Positions 17,414 through 26,134 of a DNA stretch of 64,000 bases are shown piece after piece. The notes beneath the pieces are model-generated. The model was not told where the DNA came from, searched no databases, and saw only the letters and a program-made list of their open reading frames with translations. Within the stretch, counting starts at the first letter, position 1. Every line of letters begins with the position of its first letter. The position numbers were made by a program, and so were the translations under genes. The stretch is from JBHOQX01 sp042408595 (lineage in GTDB: Bacteria; Chloroflexota; Chloroflexia; Chloroflexales; Roseiflexaceae). The stretch is taken from positions 1 to 64,000 of the forward strand of contig JBHOQX010000044.1 of assembly GCA_042408595.1 (NCBI GenBank), in the 5' to 3' direction.

Positions 17414-18904
17414 ATGCCTTCCGCCGTAACATTCCTTGCCATCGATCACGGCTCTGATAGTGGACGCTGTTTCGCCGGCCATTTCAGCGGCGAGCGACTG
17501 ACCCTTGAGGAGGTGGCGCGCTGGCCGAACGGCCCGGTGCGAATCGGCAGCAGCCTCTATTGGAATGCCTTCGGGCTCTGGCAGGCGAGCAGCGATGCGT
17601 TGGCACAGGCTGGCCAGCGCTGGGGCGAGCGTGTCAGAAGCGTGGGAGTGAGCACGTGGGGGGTCGATTTCGCGCTGCTGGCTGAGGACGACACCCTCCT
17701 CGATGCGCCGCACCACTATCGCGATCCACGTGTCGAAGGTCTCATTGAGGAGGCCTGTCGTGTTGTCAGCGGCGAGATGATCTATGCGCAGACAGGAGTT
17801 CAGTTTGTTCAGGTCAATACACTCTTCCAACTGCTAGCACTGGCCCGTCGGAATGCGCCCTGCCTCCTCCATGCGGCACGGTTGTTGATGATGCCAGATC
17901 TGTTTCATTTCTGGCTCTCGGGCGTACAGGCGACCGAGCGGAGTATCGCTAGTACCACGCAGTGCTACAACCCCGGCACTGGTTGCTGGGCAGACGAGAT
18001 CCTGGGCCTGCTCAACCTGCCGCACCACATCTTCGGCGAGATTGTCGAACCGGGGACCAACCTGGGGCCACTTCGCTCGACTATCGCTGAGACAACTGGC
18101 CTCACGCGCACCGCAGTGATCGCACCGGTGAGCCATGATACGCAGTCAGCCGTGGCTGCGATCCCTGCCGGCGCTGGGCCGTGGGCCTTTCTCAGCTCCG
18201 GCACCTGGTCGCTTATGGGTGTCGAGCGCACCGAGCCGCTGATCACGCCCGCCAGCCTTGCTGCCGATATGACGAATGAGGTGGGATACGGCAATACGAT
18301 TACACTGTTGACCAACATTATCGGGCTATGGCTGCTCCAGGAGAGCCGCCGCTGCTGGCAGCGCGCGGGCCGATCGCTCACGTTTGCCGAGATCGAGCAG
18401 CTGGCAGCCCACACGCCTGCATGCGCTTCGCTCATCGACCCGGGCGACCCATCATTTCTCAACCCGCCCGATATGCTGGCTGCCATCCGGCGCTATTGCG
18501 AGCGCACTGGCCAGGTAGCACCCGTACAGGTCGGCGAGATTGCCCGCTGCATCTATGAGAGCTTGGCGCTGACCTACCGGCGCGTGGCACAGCGGTTGGA
18601 CATACTCACGGGCCATCGCCTGGAAACCGTTCACCTCGTCGGTGGTGGGGCACAGAGCGCGCTGCTGTGCCAGTTGGCTGCCGATGCGATGGAGCGACCG
18701 GTGATCGCCGGCCCCGTAGAAGCGACAGCGCTCGGAAGTGTGCTGGTTCAGGCGATGAGCCTGGGGTATATCGCCTCTCACGCGGAGGCACGTGAATTGG
18801 TGCGACGCTCGTTCCCACCGACGGTCTATCAGCCGCGCTCTTCTGCCCGTTGGCAGGAGGCAGAGGCGCGGTTCGCTCGGATGCCGCCGGTGGCATCCGG
18901 GTAA
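17414..18904 (+). CDS. Rhamnulokinase-like FGGY carbohydrate kinase
   Basis: A 496-residue FGGY kinase of the rhamnulokinase (RhaB) type: LAIDHGSDSGRCFAG, STWGVDFALL, HHYRDPR, YAQTGVQFVQVNTLFQL, MPDLFHFWLSG, PVSHDTQSAVAAIP, the phosphate loop FLSSGTWSLMGVE (about residue 265) and VHLVGGGAQSALLCQLAADAM. RhaB phosphorylates L-rhamnulose at O1; relatives also act on L-fuculose or on xylulose and other ketoses. No rhaA or rhaD is present, so the natural substrate may differ. It follows the ribulokinase-like gene by 81 bp on the same strand. Confidence 0.85.
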   Translation: MPSAVTFLAIDHGSDSGRCFAGHFSGERLTLEEVARWPNGPVRIGSSLYWNAFGLWQASSDALAQAGQRWGERVRSVGVSTWGVDFALLAEDDTLLDAPHHYRDPRVEGLIEEACRVVSGEMIYAQTGVQFVQVNTLFQLLALARRNAPCLLHAARLLMMPDLFHFWLSGVQATERSIASTTQCYNPGTGCWADEILGLLNLPHHIFGEIVEPGTNLGPLRSTIAETTGLTRTAVIAPVSHDTQSAVAAIPAGAGPWAFLSSGTWSLMGVERTEPLITPASLAADMTNEVGYGNTITLLTNIIGLWLLQESRRCWQRAGRSLTFAEIEQLAAHTPACASLIDPGDPSFLNPPDMLAAIRRYCERTGQVAPVQVGEIARCIYESLALTYRRVAQRLDILTGHRLETVHLVGGGAQSALLCQLAADAMERPVIAGPVEATALGSVLVQAMSLGYIASHAEARELVRRSFPPTVYQPRSSARWQEAEARFARMPPVASG

Positions 18905-18956
18905 TGCGGAGCGAAGCCCCTCGCGGCGAAGCGCGCCTCGTCGTAGCCGAACTTCT

Positions 18957-19496
18957 ATGTTGCACGCTAGAATCGCGCTGTTCATCGGTTTTTGGCTCAC
19001 AATGACCGCTCTGGTTGTCGTGCCGCTTGGGCTGATTGGGCGCGCAGCGTTTCCGCTGGCCTTGGTACAGGCAAAGCACACCTGGGAACGTCAGCGGCCG
19101 GCGCATTACCAGATCGAAGTGCGCTGGCGTTCGGGCGGGTATGTCGCACATCAACTGCTTGAAGTACGGCATGAGCAAATCGTCGGCGGTACCGACTTGA
19201 TCACCCAGGCGCCGCTGACACGCGTGGAGATCGGGATCATGTCGCACATGTTTCCAGTGCGGCAGACGTTTGCGCAGATCGAAGCGATCGAAGCATGGCC
19301 TCCGACATGGCGTGGTCGCTTGGCGCGCATAGTGCCGTGGTTCGCCCATCACATCGATCCATGCGCCGTGCCACCCCCTGTGGTCAACTACGACCCGCAG
19401 TTTGGCTATCCAACCTTTCTCCGCGCGCAGACCAATCCCTGCTTCAACGGCGTTGGATTCGAGGCATCGATCGATGCATTTGCACCGCTGCCCTGA
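18957..19496 (+). CDS. Membrane-anchored hypothetical protein, DUF6174-like
   Basis: The 179-residue product has one N-terminal hydrophobic segment (about 5-35) followed by a soluble extracytoplasmic domain. The pattern WERQRPAHYQIEVRW, LLEVRHEQIV and VNYDPQFGYPTFLRAQ resembles the DUF6174 family of small exported proteins, whose function is unknown. ATG 18957 puts the signal anchor at the N-terminus. It sits in the sugar cluster but nothing links it to catabolism. Confidence 0.55.
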   Translation: MLHARIALFIGFWLTMTALVVVPLGLIGRAAFPLALVQAKHTWERQRPAHYQIEVRWRSGGYVAHQLLEVRHEQIVGGTDLITQAPLTRVEIGIMSHMFPVRQTFAQIEAIEAWPPTWRGRLARIVPWFAHHIDPCAVPPPVVNYDPQFGYPTFLRAQTNPCFNGVGFEASIDAFAPLP

Positions 19497-19879
19497 CAGG
19501 CTGGCTGCGGCAGCCGGAGCTCCACCTTGGCTCGATCGCAACCCCGCTGGAGCCTCAGGGCGAGGCGCAGCACCCATCCACCAAAAGGTACGCGCTCGTC
19601 TGCACCTCAGGAGGTGTGGCGGGTCTGCGGCCCACCACCGGGTTCTGTGTGGGCGCGCTCATAAAGCAGGTTTGGATGGTGGCTCACGGTCACATCTCCG
19701 GGAGCGAGAGCGCAGGCGTCCGGCCTGCCACATGCGTTGGTCGGCAGGCCGCCCGCGATCCCTGGTGCGCGAACGAGACGTCGCCCCTCCCAGGGAGTGG
19801 CAGAGCGAAACCCCTCCAGACCTTCCCACCGCGTACGTCCCGTCATGAGGGGGGTGCATTGAGACAGGTTGTCGGTGGT
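19497..19879. other. Intergenic region, no gene seen
   Basis: A 383-bp gap between the convergent DUF6174-like gene and the rpiB-family gene. It contains several short inverted GC-rich repeats (for example around 19725-19755, two GGCAGGCC-like arms) but no frame with coding character. Confidence 0.4.
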
Positions 19880-20383
19880 TTAGTCACATGGGGCCAGTGG
19901 ACTCGAGAGGGTGCGGGCAGTTCGCGCCTCATATGCCGCAATAGCGTCAACTTTGCGGGCCGAGGCGGATGCCGGGTCAAACTCGTAGCCGATCCACGCG
20001 CTGACCAGCGTGTAGGCCAGGTCCACACCGATCACCCGTGCGCCCAGTGTTAGAATTTGACAATTATTGGACTTGATCGAGCGCTCGACCGAGTACGGGT
20101 CATGGGCGACTGTAGCACGGATGCCAGGAACTTTGTTGGCTGCGATCGCCATACCGATCCCTGTGCCGCAAATGAGCACCGCGCGTCGGACTGTGCCATT
20201 CGCAATCGCCTCCGCGACCGTCAGACCGATATGCGGGTAGTCGGTTGTATCCGCCCCATCGGCCACACCATAGTCCTGGATCACGACACGAGGGTCAGTT
20301 CGTAGCCGCTCGCGTAGTGCATTCTTAAGCTCAACACCGGCCTGGTCGGCGCCCAGCGCAAGCACGTACGCCTGGCTATCCAT
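19880..20383 (-). CDS. RpiB/LacAB-family sugar-phosphate isomerase, EryI/DerI-like
   Basis: A 167-residue isomerase of the RpiB family with the catalytic Cys in LICGTGIGMAIAANKVPGIRA (about residue 73). The segment HDPYSVERSIKSNNCQILTLGARVIG and the tail W.GYEFDPASASARKVDAI resemble the tetrulose-4-phosphate isomerases EryI/DerI of erythritol and threitol pathways more than ribose-5-phosphate isomerase, where a HDTYSAHQGVEHD-type stretch is usual. This subfamily reading is from memory of family patterns. ATG 20383 is preceded by GAGGGGG. It is transcribed away from the gpsA-like gene and shares an operator-bearing intergenic region with it. Confidence 0.8.
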   Translation of the reverse strand: MDSQAYVLALGADQAGVELKNALRERLRTDPRVVIQDYGVADGADTTDYPHIGLTVAEAIANGTVRRAVLICGTGIGMAIAANKVPGIRATVAHDPYSVERSIKSNNCQILTLGARVIGVDLAYTLVSAWIGYEFDPASASARKVDAIAAYEARTARTLSSPLAPCD

Positions 20384-20414
20384 ATAGCCCCCTCTTGGCA
20401 CATATGTGAAACAT

Positions 20415-20430
20415 ATGCAATAAAGTGCAA
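20415..20430. promoter_or_regulatory. Operator-like site A upstream of the isomerase gene
   Basis: TGCAATAAAGTGCA (20416-20429) is an imperfect palindrome that recurs in inverted orientation at 20544-20559 with 12 of 14 bases identical. Just downstream, a CATATGT-GAA-ACATATG palindrome (20401-20417) overlaps its edge. It lies about 35 bp before the isomerase start on the minus strand, where a repressor could block transcription. Confidence 0.55.
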
Positions 20431-20508
20431 GGGCTCCTCTCATACACCAGCTTGCTCAGGTGCAAGCTCGCCTGTTAATTGCATAGGAATCGCATAACAA
20501 TGTAATGC

Positions 20509-20537
20509 TTGACTCACCGCCCTGGCGGGTCTATTAT
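20509..20537 (+). promoter_or_regulatory. Sigma-70-type promoter for the gpsA-like/SDR/MDR genes
   Basis: TTGACT (20509-20514), a 17-bp spacer and TATTAT (20532-20537) match consensus at 10 of 12 positions. The predicted start of transcription falls on operator-like site B (20544-20559). The leader to the first start at 20925 would be about 380 nt, which is long. Confidence 0.6.
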
Positions 20538-20543
20538 AAGCCC

Positions 20544-20559
20544 ATGCAACTTATTGCAC
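20544..20559. promoter_or_regulatory. Operator-like site B at the transcription start
   Basis: The inverted copy of site A (TGCAATAAGTTGCA on the minus strand) covers the predicted +1 of the promoter at 20509-20537. Two related palindromes flanking a divergent promoter suggest a repressor acting on both units. Confidence 0.55.
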
Positions 20560-20924
20560 AAGTGGCACACATGATACCTATCGGATGGAGGCGGTGGCAA
20601 GGTGTGACGGGGCGAGGCCGTTTTGACCCCCCTGCCTCGGCGCACACAGACGCGCCGTAGCGCCCCGTGTGTGCGCACCAACGAACATCGTGGCGGTCCT
20701 GTGGCGTACCACCCCTCCTCTCGTACGAGTGACCGCGGACATCTTACCCATGGGTGAGGGAGCGAACAGCGTGGCCGTGTCGCAAGCGGCGGGATGTCGC
20801 GCAATGTGGCTTAGCGGCCTCCAAGACAAAGGGAACGGCCAGAGGTGTGTTCGCCATCATCCCGGGATGTATCGGGCCGATCATCTCTCACCAGGCCGTC
20901 CGTTCACTGTCAAAGGGACTAGTT
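20560..20924. other. Long leader/intergenic region before the gpsA-like gene
   Basis: 365 bp without a convincing gene. A CGCACACA/TGTGTGCG inverted repeat (20641-20648 and 20668-20675) could form a leader hairpin. The frame of the next gene runs open back to 20754, but that stretch is not like any GpsA N-terminus. Confidence 0.4.
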
Positions 20925-22022
20925 ATGGCATGTATCGCAATTCTGGGGGCAGGCGTGATGGGGTCGGCACTAAGCTACCCCCTGACTGATAACGGCCACG
21001 CCGTACATTTGATCGGGACCCACCTTGACGGGCCGATCATCGCGCGCTGTAAACACGATGGGGTCCACCCCCGGCTCAACCGACAGCTCCCGCCGAGTGT
21101 GCGCCTCTTTACCCATCATGAGTTGCCCGAAGGGTTAGCTGACGCTGATGTGATCGCGTTGGGCATCAACTCGCGTGGTGTCGAGTGGGCCGGTGGAGCC
21201 ATTGCGCCACACGTGCGCGCCGGGCAGTCGATCATCATGGTCACCAAAGGGCTGTGGGCGACGGAACACGGCCATCTGCGTATCTTCCCCGACGTGCTGG
21301 CGGACTGGCTGCCACCCAACGTACGCGCGACCATCCCGATCGCCGCGATCGGCGGCCCATCGATCGCCGGTGAGCTTGCGGCACGGCGGCATACGTGCGT
21401 GGTCTTTACTTGCCGCGACCAGGCCGCGCTCGATTATCTTGCCGGGTTGTTTGCAACGGAGTATTACCATATCTGGACGAGCACCGACATCGTCGGTGTC
21501 GAGGTGTGTGTCGCGCTCAAGAATATTTATGCACTGGGTATTGGCTTTGTGCTCGGGCTGCTTGAGGCAGCTGGTGGGCCCGATGGCGCTGCAGCCATGC
21601 ACAATTATGCTGCTGCCCTCTTTGCACAGGGTCTTGTCGAGATATCTCAGTTGGTCACACACCTTGGCGGTGGCCTGGAAACGGTGTTCAGTTTGCCGGG
21701 AGCAGGCGATCTGTACGTGACCACCCAAGGTGGACGCAACTCGCGTATGGGGCGCCTGCTTGGCATGGGAACCGACCCGGAAGCGGCGGTCGAGCAGCTC
21801 GCTGGCGAGACAGTCGAAGGGTTGGATGCCGTTGTCCAGATCGCACCCGCGATTGAACAGCTGATCGCCCGTGGTGTGCTTGCTGCCGATGCCTTCCCGC
21901 TGCTGCGTCATATCTATGCGGTGGCGGTCCAGGGCATGCCGGTCGCGCCGATCTTCGACCAGTTCTTCCGCCAGCCATCGCTTGGGCTCAAGTCGACCCT
22001 CCCGGTGGCCCGGTCTCGCTAA
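20925..22022 (+). CDS. GpsA-like NAD(P)-dependent polyol-phosphate dehydrogenase
   Basis: A 365-residue member of the NAD-dependent glycerol-3-phosphate dehydrogenase family: Rossmann start MACIAILGAGVMGSALSYPL, conserved IAAIGGPSIAGELAARR, catalytic-region ALKNIYALGIGFVLG (Lys of the active site), and C-domain PGAGDLYVT...GRNSRMGRLLG with AGETVEGL. It is somewhat longer than standard GpsA (about 330). Lying between an EryI-like isomerase and polyol dehydrogenases, it may oxidise another polyol phosphate rather than glycerol-3-phosphate; that is inference. ATG 20925 follows an AAAGGG ribosome site and starts exactly at the nucleotide-binding strand. Upstream promoter and operators are annotated. 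Confidence 0.82.
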   Translation: MACIAILGAGVMGSALSYPLTDNGHAVHLIGTHLDGPIIARCKHDGVHPRLNRQLPPSVRLFTHHELPEGLADADVIALGINSRGVEWAGGAIAPHVRAGQSIIMVTKGLWATEHGHLRIFPDVLADWLPPNVRATIPIAAIGGPSIAGELAARRHTCVVFTCRDQAALDYLAGLFATEYYHIWTSTDIVGVEVCVALKNIYALGIGFVLGLLEAAGGPDGAAAMHNYAAALFAQGLVEISQLVTHLGGGLETVFSLPGAGDLYVTTQGGRNSRMGRLLGMGTDPEAAVEQLAGETVEGLDAVVQIAPAIEQLIARGVLAADAFPLLRHIYAVAVQGMPVAPIFDQFFRQPSLGLKSTLPVARSR

Positions 22023-22064
22023 TGGTCGACGCTGCTGCAGGGTTGCTGACTCGGAGGCGCCATA

Positions 22065-22844
22065 ATGAACGACTCGCACCGCTTTTCCGCCTTCGGACTC
22101 GCTGGCCGGCGCGCACTGGTGACGGGCGCAACCAAGGGGATCGGCCGGCATGCGGCGCTCTCGCTCGCCTATGCTGGCGCTGACCTGTTTGTTACCGGGC
22201 GCACCACGGAAGAGCTGGAGTCGTTAGTGGCAGAGATTCGTGCTATGGGCCGGCACGCCGAGGCTATGACTGCCGAACTGACCGACATCCAGGCGGTACG
22301 GGCGCTAGGGGAGACGGCGCTGCACGAGATGGGCGGAATCGACGTGTTGGTGAATAACGCGGGAATCGCCCGGATTGAGCCCTTTCTGGAGACCACCGTT
22401 GGTGCTTGGGACGAAACCATTGATGTGAATTTGCGCGCACCGTACTTTCTCAGTCAAGTCATCGCCCGTAAGATGGCTCGATCTGGCCGCGGCGGCAAGA
22501 TCATCAACATGGCCTCGCAGGCAGCGTTGGTTGCGCTCTCAGGCCATGGGGCATATTGTGCGGCGAAGGCCGGCATGCTGCTGATGACCAAGGTGATGGC
22601 GCTGGAGCTCGGCCCATACAATATCCAAGTCAATGCGATCTGCCCCACCGTCATCCTGACCCCCATGGGTGAACAGGTGTGGGGCAACCTGGCTCGTGGC
22701 GATCCGATGAAAGCCAAGATCCCGCTTGGTAGATTTGGCTACCCGTCTGATGTTTCCGGTGCGGTGGTCTTCCTGGCCTCCCAGGCGTCGGACATGATCA
22801 CCGGCTCAGAAATTGTGATAGATGGCGGTTATACCGCTATCTAA
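22065..22844 (+). CDS. Short-chain dehydrogenase/reductase, polyol dehydrogenase-like
   Basis: A classical 259-residue SDR: TGATKGIG cofactor loop, NNAGIA, catalytic Ser in NMASQAAL, YCAAK catalytic pair, and PTVILTPMG after the active site, with IDGGYTAI at the C-terminus. GDPMKAKIPLGRFG is shared with several sugar and polyol dehydrogenases (xylulose reductase and threitol dehydrogenase types). It likely interconverts a polyol and its ketose with NAD(P). A CGGAGGC ribosome site precedes ATG 22065; it lies 42 bp after the gpsA-like gene and 12 bp before the MDR gene, so all three are probably one transcript. Confidence 0.85.
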   Translation: MNDSHRFSAFGLAGRRALVTGATKGIGRHAALSLAYAGADLFVTGRTTEELESLVAEIRAMGRHAEAMTAELTDIQAVRALGETALHEMGGIDVLVNNAGIARIEPFLETTVGAWDETIDVNLRAPYFLSQVIARKMARSGRGGKIINMASQAALVALSGHGAYCAAKAGMLLMTKVMALELGPYNIQVNAICPTVILTPMGEQVWGNLARGDPMKAKIPLGRFGYPSDVSGAVVFLASQASDMITGSEIVIDGGYTAI

Positions 22845-22856
22845 CGTCGACAGCCC

Positions 22857-23882
22857 ATGAAAGCAGTCCAGTACTATAGCAACCACGATGTACGCGTAGT
22901 TGAGACACCCATGCCGGTGATCGGGCCGGGCGAGCTGTTGGTGCGCATAGTGGTATGCGGGGTGTGTGCCAGCGACACGATGGAATGGTACATGCAGCCG
23001 CGCGCCCCACTCTTTATTGGTCACGAGCCGGCTGGCGTGGTGGAGGCGGTCGGCGCGGGCGTGGTCGCGTTTGCACCGGGTGACAGGGTGTTCGTCCACC
23101 ATCACGTTCCATGTCTTGCCTGCCATGATTGCCAGCGCGGTCATGAAACGCTGTGCGCAACCTTCAAACGCACGCACTTGGAGCCAGCCGGCATGGCAGA
23201 GTACGTCCGCGTCCCCCGCGAACAGGTCGCACTGGACGTACTCAAGCTACCAGCTTCGATGAGTTTCGAACAGGGCGCGCTGATCGAGCCGGTTGCGTGT
23301 TGTGTGCGCGCGTTGGATCGCGCCGCAATCCGGCCGGGCGATAGTGTGGCAATCGTGGGCGCGGGCTTCAACGGACTGGTGATGACCGCCCTCGCGCGGC
23401 GCTGGGGCGCCCGACGTGTGTTCGTCGCCGATCGGCTGCTCGACCGGGTGCAACGGGCGGGCGCGTTGGGCGCTGATGCGGCCTTGGTCGTGGACAACGG
23501 CGACGTGGTGTCCGCCTTGCGGGCAGCGAATGATGGCCGTCTGGCAGATGTCGTCTTGGTGACGGCCGGACACGCATCAGCGCTGGAGCTTGCGCTGGCG
23601 CTGGCCGGCCCCGGTGCAACGCTGCTGTTGTTCGCACCAAGCGACCCTGCAACGCGGCTGTCACTTGCGCCGAACCACCTGTTTTTTACGGAGCTGAACC
23701 TGCGCGCATCCTATTCATGCGGGCCGCAGGACACACGCCGGGCGCTCTCCCTTCTGGCGGAGGGGGCGGTGCCGGTAGCACACTTGATTACGCATCGGCT
23801 GCGACTAGAGCAAGCGGCACAGGCTGTCCAGATCACGGCCTCGCCGGGCAGAGGGCTGAAGGTGCTGGTTCAGGTGAGCTGA
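22857..23882 (+). CDS. Zinc-dependent MDR alcohol/polyol dehydrogenase 1
   Basis: A 341-residue medium-chain dehydrogenase. Catalytic zinc ligands are in CGVCASD (Cys, about residue 38), GHEPAGVVE (His-Glu) and IEPVACCVRAL; four structural-zinc cysteines lie in CLACHDCQRGHETLC. The coenzyme fold starts at VAIVGAGFNGLVM. This pattern matches sorbitol/xylitol/threonine-type dehydrogenases, which oxidise a secondary hydroxyl with NAD(P). It is the third gene of the gpsA-like/SDR/MDR set. A second MDR (30196-31215) in the island is clearly related but not a close copy. Confidence 0.85.
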   Translation: MKAVQYYSNHDVRVVETPMPVIGPGELLVRIVVCGVCASDTMEWYMQPRAPLFIGHEPAGVVEAVGAGVVAFAPGDRVFVHHHVPCLACHDCQRGHETLCATFKRTHLEPAGMAEYVRVPREQVALDVLKLPASMSFEQGALIEPVACCVRALDRAAIRPGDSVAIVGAGFNGLVMTALARRWGARRVFVADRLLDRVQRAGALGADAALVVDNGDVVSALRAANDGRLADVVLVTAGHASALELALALAGPGATLLLFAPSDPATRLSLAPNHLFFTELNLRASYSCGPQDTRRALSLLAEGAVPVAHLITHRLRLEQAAQAVQITASPGRGLKVLVQVS

Positions 23883-23999
23883 GAGCGGCAACTGCTGCTT
23901 GACTTTCTAAGAATGTCGCAGTATGATTGCACACAATCTAATATCTATCACAAAAGTGTGTTATTCACCGCTCACTGGCGGCTATAAACGTGGCACCTG

Positions 24000-24034
24000 C
24001 GTATCAAATGTGATATCAATGCACATTTGATACG
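24000..24034. promoter_or_regulatory. Perfect 13-bp inverted repeat upstream of the ABC transporter genes
   Basis: CGTATCAAATGTG (24000-24012) and its exact complement (24022-24034) flank a 9-bp spacer. It sits in a 376-bp AT-richer gap 225 bp before the first permease. Size and symmetry suit a dimeric or tetrameric regulator such as the SorC protein at 31229-32239. The rest of the gap (23883-24258) shows a TATAAA at about 23983 but no firm promoter and no gene. Confidence 0.7.
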
Positions 24035-24258
24035 TAGCGGGGTGTAACGACACCCTGTAGAGCCCCGGGGGCTCGCAACATGGCTATGGTCAGTGCACTG
24101 CTACGCGAATAACAGCGCGCCATCGTTGGTACAAGGGGGCGTTAGGGCTCTGAGGGTCAGATATCGGCGGCGCCCACGACACAAGACCGCGCCCAAAGCT
24201 GGGCGGGCCTTTCACCGTCTGGGCAGCTCTCATCCGACGGCGGCGTAACGAGGTTGCT

Positions 24259-25188
24259 ATGCAGCAGGCAGAGAAGATTGTGAGAACAAAGCCTCGCGTG
24301 CATGGCGAGCGGCGCTATCGCCTGTGGAGCTTCGATCGGCCCTGGCCCTGGCTGGCGCCTACGATCGTGCTGTTGCTGCTGTATAGTGTGTTCCCCTTGG
24401 TGTTTAATGTCTATCGGAGCTTCTTTGAATTCGATCCGATCAGCAAAGCCTTCAAACCGGTCGGCTGGCAGAATTGGATAACTTTGTCCACCGACGATCG
24501 GGTGTTCAACGCGCTGGGTGTCACGCTAACGCTGGTGGTGTTGGCGCTCGTGATTGAGTTTGCACTTGGGCTCCTGATCGCGCTGCTGTTCGACCGTGAG
24601 CCATGGGGTGTTGGGGTATTGCAAACACTGTTTATCTTGCCGATGGTGGTGCCGCCGGCAATTGCCGCGATGATCTTTCGTCTGCTTGAACATTCCGATT
24701 TTGGGGTGATCTCTTGGCTTTTGTACAGTGTAGGCATTATCACGCCGGCCGAGCCGCTGCTCGGCGGTACGGGCCGGCACGCGCTGGCCGGGGTGCTGTT
24801 AGTAGATATCTGGCAATGGACGCCCTTTTTCGCGCTGATTCTCCTGGCCGGCCTGAAAGGGTTGCCCCATGAGCCGCTGGAGGCTGCCCAAGTGGATGGT
24901 GCGACCGCTCTCCAGCGGTTTTGGTATATCAAGCTGCCTTTGTTGGCTGGGGTGATCGCTGTTGCCGTGCTGTTTCGCCTGATCGATTTGTACAAAATGT
25001 TTGACTATGTTTTTATCCTCACATCGGGTGGACCAGGAAATCGCACAGAGACCCTGAGCTATTACGCTTACCTGCAGTCGTTTAGCTTCATTAAATGGGG
25101 CTATGGCGCGACATTAGGTGTTTTCATTACGATACTCGTTTGGGTGAGCGCATTCGCCTATACTCGTATCTTCAAAGTGAGGTGGTAG
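24259..25188 (+). CDS. ABC sugar/polyol transporter permease, MalF type
   Basis: A 309-residue inner-membrane permease with six predicted helices. The EAA loop that contacts the ATPase is at about residues 205-225 (PLEAAQVDGATALQRFWYIKLP). The N-terminal helix WLAPTIVLLLLYSVFPLVFNVYRSF is typical of carbohydrate uptake type 1 permeases. It heads the transporter set and is followed after 1 nt by the second permease. Substrate is not readable; close relatives serve polyols and monosaccharides. Confidence 0.9.
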   Translation: MQQAEKIVRTKPRVHGERRYRLWSFDRPWPWLAPTIVLLLLYSVFPLVFNVYRSFFEFDPISKAFKPVGWQNWITLSTDDRVFNALGVTLTLVVLALVIEFALGLLIALLFDREPWGVGVLQTLFILPMVVPPAIAAMIFRLLEHSDFGVISWLLYSVGIITPAEPLLGGTGRHALAGVLLVDIWQWTPFFALILLAGLKGLPHEPLEAAQVDGATALQRFWYIKLPLLAGVIAVAVLFRLIDLYKMFDYVFILTSGGPGNRTETLSYYAYLQSFSFIKWGYGATLGVFITILVWVSAFAYTRIFKVRW

Positions 25189-25189
25189 C

Positions 25190-26134
25190 ATGGCGGTTGT
25201 GAGCGTTCCGCAGTCGGGGCTTCAACGTGCACGACGCCTGCGGCGACGCGCGCGTATCGGTAAGCTCGTAACGACACTGGCAGCGTTTATAGTGATCGGC
25301 ATCTTTGGCTTTCCGATACTATTCTGGTTTCTGGCTTCGTTCAAGCCATTTACGCTGATCTTCAAACTGCCACCAGTCTTTTTCTTCCAGCCGACACTGG
25401 CCTGGTATCGTGTGGTGCTTGGTGGTGAGGAATATACGGCTATCGAGCTTGAACAGACCGGCGCTATCACCGGAACCGGTGGTGGCTCCTACTACTCGGT
25501 GCCGTTTATCATCGATAGCGCGCTTATTGCAATCGCCAGCACCAGTGTGGTGATTATCTTAGGCACTCTGACCGCTTATGCCCTGTCTCGCTTTACCATG
25601 CGGCGCAAGCAGGACCTTGTCTTCTGGATCCTCTCAACCCGCATGATGCCGGCGGTTGTCGCAGCGCTGCCGTTCTTTCTCCTCTACCGCTCATTGAACC
25701 TGATCGACACGTTTCTTGGCATCACGTTGGTGCATGTGGTGATGAATCTGCCGCTTGCAACGCTCTTGATCAAGAGCTTTTTCGACGATGTGCCAACCGA
25801 TTTGGACGAGGCAGCAATGGTGGATGGTGCAACCCGTTTCGAGGCGTTCTACAAGGTAGTATTGCACTATGTGTTGCCAGGTGTGGCGGCAGCGGCAATC
25901 CTCTGCTTTATCTTCTCGTGGAATGAGTTTCTGTTGACACTGACCCTGACAAGAACCCAGATCCGGACTATGCCGGTGGCCGCTTCGACGTTCGACTCAT
26001 CATCTGGCGGAACCGAATGGGGCTTTCTGGCGGCGCTCGGCACATCGGCCATGGTGCCGGTCTTTCTCTTCGTGCTGTTTGTGCAAAAGCATCTTGTGCG
26101 AGGTCTGACGTTGGGCGCACTCCACGGAAAATAG
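25190..26134 (+). CDS. ABC sugar/polyol transporter permease, MalG type
   Basis: The 314-residue partner permease of the preceding gene, six helices, with the EAA loop at about residues 202-222 (PTDLDEAAMVDGATRFEAFYKVVLHY). FPILFWFLASFKP is the usual first helix end of MalG-like proteins, and the C-terminus ends in RGLTLGALHGK as in many sugar permeases. Its start is one base after the stop of the MalF-like gene, and the GAGGTGG ribosome site lies inside the upstream gene, which implies coupled translation. Confidence 0.9.
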   Translation: MAVVSVPQSGLQRARRLRRRARIGKLVTTLAAFIVIGIFGFPILFWFLASFKPFTLIFKLPPVFFFQPTLAWYRVVLGGEEYTAIELEQTGAITGTGGGSYYSVPFIIDSALIAIASTSVVIILGTLTAYALSRFTMRRKQDLVFWILSTRMMPAVVAALPFFLLYRSLNLIDTFLGITLVHVVMNLPLATLLIKSFFDDVPTDLDEAAMVDGATRFEAFYKVVLHYVLPGVAAAAILCFIFSWNEFLLTLTLTRTQIRTMPVAASTFDSSSGGTEWGFLAALGTSAMVPVFLFVLFVQKHLVRGLTLGALHGK

